DNA from: Intoshia linei
Taxonomy: Eukaryota; Orthonectida; Rhopaluridae
Direction: 5' to 3'
Assembly (NCBI GenBank): GCA_001642005.1
Contig: LWCA01000355.1
Coordinates: 1-30,651 of the forward strand
Length of the DNA: 30,651 bases
Shown here: positions 25,401 to 30,651 of the stretch, one piece after another
How positions within the stretch are numbered: the first letter of the stretch is position 1
Layout: each line of letters opens with the position of its first letter
Notes under the pieces: model-generated
What the model was told of the DNA's origin: nothing
What the model saw: the letters and a program-made list of their open reading frames with translations, nothing else
Databases searched by the model: none
Translations under genes and position numbers: made by a program

Positions 25401-26728
25401 AAGGCGATGAAAAAAGTTAGGGAAATACGTGAACAATTGAAAGAACTGATTGAAAGCCAAGGTGTAGAAATTGAGACCTGTAAAAATGATTGGGATGTAG
25501 TTAGAAAAAGCATTTGTTCAACATATTTTCATCATGGTGCTCGATTAAAGGTTGTTTTCACTTATTGTATTTAAAAACTTCTTAAAATATAATAATTTTT
25601 GATATAAAAATTCGTTCACACCCCTAATTTACTAAAAATGAATAATCTATATTTAATTATTGAGTCACTTTCCCAATTTCATTATACAAAAATTGATTAT
25701 TTCATTATTTTACGCAGTATAATATCTTATTTAGTCTTATATAATTAGTGCTGTTTTTTGGAATTTTTTTAGACTTATTTATTTAATACTCTCAAAACTA
25801 GTTTTAGCGTCTTTCCTGCTGAATTCAAAACATTTCGAGTCACCCTTCCAAAGATAGTTACAATTGGTTAAATATGCAGAATAAAAAAATAATAATAATT
25901 TTCTGTACAATTAATTATAATAATAATAATTTTAGTAATTCCAGTTAAAATTTTTAAATAAAAATGAAAATATTTCGCATAACCTAAGTTTGCGCGCTAT
26001 GTTTTTTTAGTCAATGTCTCTGTAAATCTAAAACTACATTGTGAGTATTTTCAGTGAAATCACAAATTTAGTTAATAAGACTTTAACAAATATTCAAATC
26101 TAGAACCATTAAATCAATTTATCAATCAATCAAAAAAGTGGTCACTACATTTAGTATTAAAAAATTAACTCTTGATTTATAATATATATTTTTTAGGGTT
26201 TAGGCGAGTATATTAATTTAAGAACCGGTATAATTTGTCACATGCACCCAACATCGGCTTTGTATGGTATGGGGTATACACCGGATTATGTAATTTACCA
26301 CGAACTTGTCATGACATCAAAGGTACAAAGATTTAATTAAAAATAAATATACATTTAAGGAATTTATGCAATGTGTTACCGCTGTAGATGGATTATGGCT
26401 AGCAGAATTTGGTCCAATGTTCTATAGTATCAAAACAGCTTCAAAGACACACCTTGTAAATACATAAAAGTTTAGAAATGTATATCATTTAGGACCAATA
26501 CGTTGAAAACAAGCACGAAATGAAAGATATGGAAAATCAACTAAAAGCTTCAATTGAACAATCTGAAATATTAGAAAAACAGATGGATGAAAATAAATAT
26601 AAACCCAAGTAAAACATTTAATTAAAACAAGTTAATTTTTTTATAGAATCAGAGTAACTACTCCTGGGTACCGTAAACCTGGAACACCTTTAATACAAAA
26701 AAGAATTCGAAGAAACACAGACTTTTAA
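19488..26728 (+). CDS. DHX38: PRP16, DEAH-box ATPase of the spliceosome
   Basis: PRP16 is the ATPase that remodels the spliceosome between the two catalytic steps. Ten predicted exons: 19488-19663, 19696-19982, 20324-20517, 22683-24557, 24601-24659, 25361-25550, 26197-26322, 26360-26455, 26493-26608, 26647-26728; 1,066 residues (human 1,227), with a shortened RS-like N-terminus. Recognisable: [34 protein letters not shown], Walker A GETGSGKT (about residue 397), DEAH (about 493), [12 protein letters not shown] (about 693), [16 protein letters not shown], then the OB-fold region [11 protein letters not shown] and [19 protein letters not shown]. The [10 protein letters not shown] tail matches the family. 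Introns range from 32 nt (intron 1) to 2,165 nt (intron 3). Exon 2 is the least certain, supported by frame and [14 protein letters not shown]. Confidence 0.95.
20998..21110. repeat. Dispersed repeat, copy 2 (PRP16 intron 3)
   Basis: Plus-strand copy of the repeat seen inverted at 16765-16950. A third, shorter relative lies in PRP16 intron 5 at about 24955-25030, sharing GTTTTTTCTCATAAG and GGTTAAATTGAAT-like sequence. Three occurrences in introns of two genes suggest an interspersed element family. Confidence 0.6.
21815..22225. repeat. Diverged tandem array, period about 117-136 bp, about four units
   Basis: The motif TTCATGGTCAAAA and variants (TTCAGGGTCAAAACCAC, TACCATCAAAACCACAG) recur at about 21816, 21933, 22069 and 22198, each followed by a T-rich block then AAAAAT(G)AAA and, further on, AAATCAT or TCTGACA sequence. 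Units are considerably diverged, so this is an old array. Confidence 0.6.
24660..25360 (+). other. 701-nt PRP16 intron 5
   Basis: Its removal joins NWVKSG to FSSLWC, matching the spacing of human PRP16. It contains a partial copy of the dispersed repeat (about 24955-25030) and a perfect 9-bp-arm palindrome at 24873-24891 (GACTCACAA-G-TTGTGAGTC). Nothing coding is seen. Confidence 0.7.
25551..26196 (+). other. 646-nt PRP16 intron 6
   Basis: Its removal joins GARLK to [11 protein letters not shown] in phase 0. The intron is A/T-rich, with runs of TAATAATAAT near 25890-25930. No coding sequence or clear transposon end is seen. Confidence 0.7.
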
Positions 26729-26734
26729 TATGTA

Positions 26735-26740
26735 AATAAA
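26735..26740 (+). terminator. Polyadenylation signal for PRP16
   Basis: AATAAA six bases after the PRP16 stop codon. Cleavage 10-30 nt downstream would place the mRNA end at or just before the stop codon of the convergent membrane-protein gene. Confidence 0.6.
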
Positions 26741-26772
26741 TTTTATCAATTTTTAATTACAAATGTATTTAT

Positions 26773-27219
26773 TTATATACTTGTGCGCCTTCGCCATTGA
26801 TGAAATAGCAAGGATATTTCAGAGATCAATTGAGTATTTTCTTTTTTCCATATTTCGAGATTGTTGGGTCTTATTTTAAGAGAGTACTTTCTGTAAAGTT
26901 TGATGTATATTACTAGAGCCATTCTGGCAAAAGAATCGTTTTTTACATCAACATATTTATGTTGTCCAATTTGTATAAATTTGTCATTAATTTCGACAAC
27001 TAATACACCAAACAATACCAGCATAAATAAACCGCATCCGAGAATTATTGAAAATATTATAATTTTTACACGTTTATAATGGCTTGATTGTTGTTTTTCG
27101 CCTAATAATTCAAATTGGAATAGTATTAATGATATTAACATTGGTATGATTAGTATGACTCCAACTACTAACAAAATGCAAAGTTTTTTCGGGTAATATA
27201 GTTTTGTAAAATAATTCAT
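26773..27219 (-). CDS. Two-pass membrane protein of unknown function
   Basis: A single open frame of 148 residues from ATG (27219) to TAA. Two hydrophobic segments are clear, at about residues 13-34 (LCILLVVGVILIIPMLISLI) and 51-74 (IIIFSIILGCGLFMLVLFGV), linked by a short polar loop, followed by a basic C-terminal tail of about 70 residues ending WRRRTSI. No signal peptide or enzyme motif is seen and I do not recognise the family. Context supports a real gene: it keeps the strand alternation, sits 44 bp from the PRP16 stop, and has a minus-strand AATAAA overlapping its stop (26768-26773). Further upstream exons cannot be excluded, although the ATG follows 20 bases of A/T-rich leader typical of this window. 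Confidence 0.7.
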   Translation of the reverse strand: MNYFTKLYYPKKLCILLVVGVILIIPMLISLILFQFELLGEKQQSSHYKRVKIIIFSIILGCGLFMLVLFGVLVVEINDKFIQIGQHKYVDVKNDSFARMALVIYIKLYRKYSLKIRPNNLEIWKKENTQLISEISLLFHQWRRRTSI

Positions 27220-27638
27220 TTTTATATATTGATTTTTTAATGATCACTACAGATCACAATGACCAACTTTAAACATACACAATAGAGTAAATTATTGATA
27301 ATAATAAATCAATCAATCAAAATTGTTGTTGTTTATATTTTCATAAGGAATGATTACAAAAATAAAATTGAGATTACGTGATTATTTTTTTCATTAAAAT
27401 TTCTCTTCAAGACTCTTGAATCTTGTATTCATAATCAGAAATTAGCTCAAGAAATATAATTTGTTAATGTTAATTGTTATTAATTTTTAAAAGTAAACGG
27501 ATAAATAAATAAATATAATTTTAATCGTAAATGTGATAGTTACCCGGTAACAGCGATATATGAAAAAATCACCTAGTGAACATTTACATATTTTAATTTT
27601 TATTTATTTAAACGTAAATTAACTTGTTTCAAAGAATC
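27220..27638. promoter_or_regulatory. Shared intergenic region between the membrane-protein gene and the UTX-like gene
   Basis: A 419-bp gap between divergent start codons, A/T-rich and without a gene. Its only striking site is the palindrome at 27539-27551. Confidence 0.6.
27539..27551. promoter_or_regulatory. X-box-like palindrome (candidate RFX site)
   Basis: GTTACC-C-GGTAAC is a perfect 6-bp inverted repeat with a one-base spacer and fits the RFX X-box pattern RYYNYY-N(1-3)-RRNRAC at every position. It stands out in almost pure A/T sequence, 87 bp upstream of the UTX-like start codon and about 320 bp upstream of the membrane-protein start. RFX binding is inferred from the motif alone. 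Confidence 0.4.
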
Positions 27639-29594
27639 ATGACAAAAATTGATATTCTACAGCTACTAAGCAAAACAGAGAGAAACGTATTGTTTTATTA
27701 TAAAAGGTTTTAATTTAAATTTTATAATGTAAAAAATATAATTTTTATTTATTTTTTATTTTTCTAGTACTCAATCCAAGCTTGTCAAAGAAGGAAAAAT
27801 AGGATCGGAAGAAATAAAAAAAGTAACTTTAATTATTTAAATATTAATGCACCAGAATATCAATTATTTTTAAACAAAATACAATAAAGTATTATTTGCA
27901 CATGAACTTTAAGGGTGAAAAAACGAGTACATTTTACATATTTATGAATAATTTAGGTTTTGACCATCATCGAAGATAACATTAAAGAAGTTAAAAATTT
28001 GGACAATATAGAATGGCACATATTTGCATACATTGGTCATTTACATTTCCTCTTAGAAAATTATACTTCTGGTAATATATAAAATCCACTATTTTACAAT
28101 TTTATAGCTATGGCATATTACCGATCTTGTTTTCATCATCACAATTGGAAAATTCAAGATCAAGAGGTAATATTTAAAATGTTTATATCAATTAAAGTAT
28201 ATTTAGAACAAGTATGTCATGTATGGTCTGGCTCTATGTTTTAACAAATTCAATTGTTTTACCTGGTTTACTTACATGGATTTTATTTATAATTTTTTAA
28301 TTTTAGGGCTATTTCTGCTTTGTTGGGAATTTTATTTATTTTTTCTGATTTTGATCATTTGAAGGATGTGTATTACCTTTTGGGTACAATATATAAATGT
28401 GTTGAAAATAATACCATTAGTAGAAAGGTTTCTTTTCTTTTTTTTTTATAGTAAAATTATTTTAGTATTACAGTTTGGCGACGTGTATTTATGGAGAATT
28501 TATTTCTACAGAATGTTACAGTAATTTACTCACATTTACATTACTAATTGTTTATTAATGTTTAGTTAAATTTAATCTTATTCACTTATTGGAATTGGAG
28601 GTAATTAATTGTTTTTTTATATTGATGTCAAGATTAATTGTGAGTTGTCTCAGTAAATGTATTTATTATAATTATAAGGTAGTTAATGGTTAACTTACAT
28701 TGAACGTGGAATCTATGTTTTAATTTACAATACAACTAATAATAATTAGTAATTTACTTTTTCTGGATTAAAATGTAACGTTTCTGACTTAAATATTTAT
28801 CCTTTACATTTATTATTATTATTATTAATTACATTTGTGTATTATAACGGCTTAACATATGATATTGATATTTTTTATGTGTATTAAATATGATCTTTAT
28901 AATATTCTGGGACTATTAGTTTTCCCCCATTTTTTAAAATAATGGGTTATTTATGGTTTTGACCGTCAAGGTATAGGTTTTTGATATTGAAATTTATAAT
29001 AATGTTGATGGTTTTAAAATCTGTATCAGAGTGTTTATTTTAAAATTTATTTAATAAAAAAAAGGATAATTGGATGATTATAATTATCCATTAGTTAGTT
29101 ACGCCTTAAATGTGTAAAATTGGTCGATTTTTTTATTTAAAAAAATAGTGTCGTTATAAAAAAGCTTTGATGGAATATGAACAATTGTTAAATGATCCCG
29201 ATCTAACCAATAAGACAAAGAGTGCAATTTATAGACAAATTGGTATATTTGTAACTTTGCTTTATTAATTTTTATATTTAGGTTCTCTTTATTATGAAAA
29301 TTGTGTTCCCGGTAGTCCAGAATTGGTAGAGAAATATTTCAAAGAATCAATTGAATTTTCAGATTCCGGTGAAACTTGTTATTTGTTAGGCAGGTATACT
29401 TTGGTTTTATAAGAGCTAATTGTATACTTTTTATTCGTCAATACATTTTTAATGTATAAAATGTCAAATTTTATTTTAATTACAATTTTCTTTAGGTTTT
29501 ATGCAGATCATGGAAAAGTACGCGAAGCATTCACTTATTACAGAAAATCTATTGACAAAGGAGACTGCCCATCAGATACATGGTGTTCGATTGG
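27639..29594 (+). CDS. KDM6A: KDM6A/UTX-like TPR protein, N-terminal part (incomplete)
   Basis: UTX is an H3K27 demethylase of the COMPASS-like MLL3/4 complexes; its N-terminal TPRs bind partners and its C-terminal JmjC domain is catalytic. Eleven predicted exons, all in frame: 27639-27706, 27768-27822, 27957-28071, 28108-28166, 28207-28265, 28307-28427, 28466-28520, 28566-28600, 29149-29242, 29282-29393, 29496-29594, about 290 residues. TPR matches in order: IGHLHFLLENYTSAMAYYRS, FNCFTWAISALLGI, IKFNLIHLLELE, YKKALMEYEQLLNDPDL, and LLGRFYADHGKVREAFTYYR followed by KSIDKGDCPSDTWCSIG, close to human UTX. The last donor leaves GG of a split codon. No next exon, and no JmjC domain, is found. Exons 1-2 are least certain. 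It may be a complete gene interrupted by the assembly, or a truncated copy. Confidence 0.75.
28601..29148 (+). other. 548-nt intron of the UTX-like gene
   Basis: Joins HLLELE to CRYKKALMEYEQLL, the spacing of the UTX TPR. A/T-rich with no coding sequence or clear repeat ends. Confidence 0.6.
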
Positions 29595-30444
29595 GTATTT
29601 TTAATCTATTTTTTCCGAGTTGGTGTATTACTGTGTCCAACTTAGATTTTTAGAAACTCAGTACTATACTAAGTTAAAGTGGCCAGAAACAATACGTACT
29701 ATCAATATTTACCCTTCGGGTTCATGCATTCTGCCAAACTCGTATTGTAAAGTGAAATTATGCACTAGACATGTAAATACCTATTAATTAAGGTTATTTA
29801 GTTTTAAAATTATTTACACAAATGATAACAAAATAAGTTTGAATATTCATATATAAATTTTATTTGATGTGAATTTACAGGTCCATGGTAAAATATATTT
29901 GACAACTACACCTTTGTCCGAAATGATTGATAGAAGAAAAAACTGTACTAATTATGACATGACTAAATGTATTATTTTTGTATACAATTCGCCCTTAACA
30001 TTAGATCCTAACTTATATAACACCTGTCCAACAAAATTTCGACAAACTGACCGAAACTTTTGTTATATATTATACATCTATTTTTAATAAAAATTTATTA
30101 ATTTTAATATCGACTTTGGATGTAATTAAGGGTCAAAATTTTTTTTTTTAAAGAGGTACACTCCACCGTGAGGTCTATTTACAATTAATATTGTATATTA
30201 CAAATGGTAAAATTGACAGATAGACATACACGTCTACATATGTATAAAAAAAATTGTCATTAATTATTTAATTACCTTAATTAATTAACTCCAATTTTAA
30301 GGCAACATTGACAAACAATATGAATTAAAAATTTTCTGGATGTACTACTTACATTACACGTAAAATCAATTTTTTCGGGTTACCCCTAGACGAATCTTGT
30401 TCAATATCAAGGATGTAAGTGATAAACATAAATTTCAAAAATTA
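29595..30444. other. Non-coding stretch after the last UTX-like exon
   Basis: No continuation of the UTX TPR or JmjC domain is recognised. At 29629 a sequence related to the left end of element C begins (TACTGTGTCCAACTTAG, then AACTCAGTACTATACTAAG). A 72-codon frame at 29869-30087 matches nothing known to me. Confidence 0.5.
29629..29690 (+). mobile_element. Left-end fragment related to hAT element C
   Basis: TACTGTGTCCAACTTAG resembles the element C terminus TAGTGTGTTCAATTTAG (14 of 17 positions), and both continue into A/T sequence with AACTCAGTA. No matching right end or 8-bp duplication was found before the window end, so this is either a truncated copy or its right end is lost at the N. 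Confidence 0.45.
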
Positions 30445-30473
30445 NAAGTGATAAACATAAATTTCAAAAATTA
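30417..30473. other. Single N between two identical 28-bp sequences (probable assembly join)
   Basis: The 28 bases at 30417-30444 (starting AAGTGATAAACATAAA) recur exactly at 30446-30473, separated only by the N at 30445. Exact duplication around a one-base gap is what a scaffolder leaves when two overlapping contigs are placed side by side without being merged. Confidence 0.85.
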
Positions 30474-30577
30474 AGATATAAGAAGGTATCAATTAAAAAT
30501 ATTTAATAAAAAAAGTAATAATTAGATAAATTTAATTTTTATTGAACACCACCAAACAAAATCACAAATCATATTTA

Positions 30578-30639
30578 ATGATCTACATCTTCCAAAGCAT
30601 TTTGAAAATATTCAATTTGCACCCAATTTTACCTCTCAA
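30578..30639 (-). CDS. Possible 3'-terminal exon of a minus-strand gene entering from the right
   Basis: On the minus strand a good acceptor (TTTTTTTAACAG) is followed by a short open frame ending in TAG at about 30585-30587, or, in another frame starting later, reading QIEYFQNALEDVDH to a TAA at 30575-30577. An AATAAA follows about 35 bp downstream at about 30538-30543. It fits the strand alternation. The coding frame is undecided and no family is recognised. Confidence 0.2.
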
Positions 30640-30651
30640 CTGTTAAAAAAA

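Noticed and set aside
29869-30087. A 72-codon plus-strand open frame after an AG, considered as the next UTX-like exon
   Set aside because: The sequence does not resemble any TPR, linker or JmjC part of UTX, and its frame does not need to join the split GG codon of the last exon. Kept only as an unsupported possibility.

Overview
This is a eukaryotic, almost certainly animal, nuclear DNA window. It is strongly AT-rich (by eye about three quarters A+T; not computed). Most coding exons are split by very short GT-AG introns, commonly 36-41 nt and as short as 32 nt, and a few introns are long and filled with transposon relics. Metazoan affinity rests on an IRE1-type stress sensor with human-like kinase and RNase motifs, a KDM6A/UTX-type TPR protein, and close resemblance of RPB2, mortalin, CBP20 and PRP16 to their animal orthologues. 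The lineage cannot be fixed from this window.

Layout, left to right: an AT-rich stretch with at most one weak terminal exon (1-1180); IRE1/ERN1 on the minus strand (1181-6216), whose RNase domain exons lie 2.2 kb beyond the kinase exon; MPP10/MPHOSPH10 on plus (6498-9664); CBP20/NCBP2 on minus (9688-11523); RPB2/POLR2B on plus (11831-15557); mortalin/HSPA9 on minus (15581-19080); PRP16/DHX38 on plus (19488-26728); a two-pass membrane protein of unknown function on minus (26773-27219); and the TPR part of a KDM6A/UTX-like gene on plus (27639-29594). That last gene cannot be followed further. The tail holds repeats and an N (30445) flanked by identical 28-bp sequences, which looks like an assembly join.

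All eight genes alternate strand without exception (-,+,-,+,-,+,-,+). Convergent pairs are separated by only 23, 23 and 44 bp between stop codons, while divergent pairs share 281-419 bp start-to-start gaps that must act as bidirectional promoters. Convergent transcripts therefore almost certainly overlap at their 3' ends. The genes are housekeeping and do not form one pathway: ER stress sensing (IRE1), rRNA processing (MPP10), mRNA transcription, capping and splicing (RPB2, CBP20, PRP16), mitochondrial protein import and folding (HSPA9) and chromatin (UTX).

The unexpected structure is in the long introns: three hAT-type non-autonomous elements with exact 8-bp target duplications, a 425-bp foldback palindrome, tandem repeats, and a dispersed repeat shared between introns of different genes. 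No tRNA, rRNA, CRISPR or prokaryotic system was seen. Gene structures were assembled by hand from reading frame, splice-site dinucleotides and remembered family sequence; exon ends are predictions without transcript evidence.
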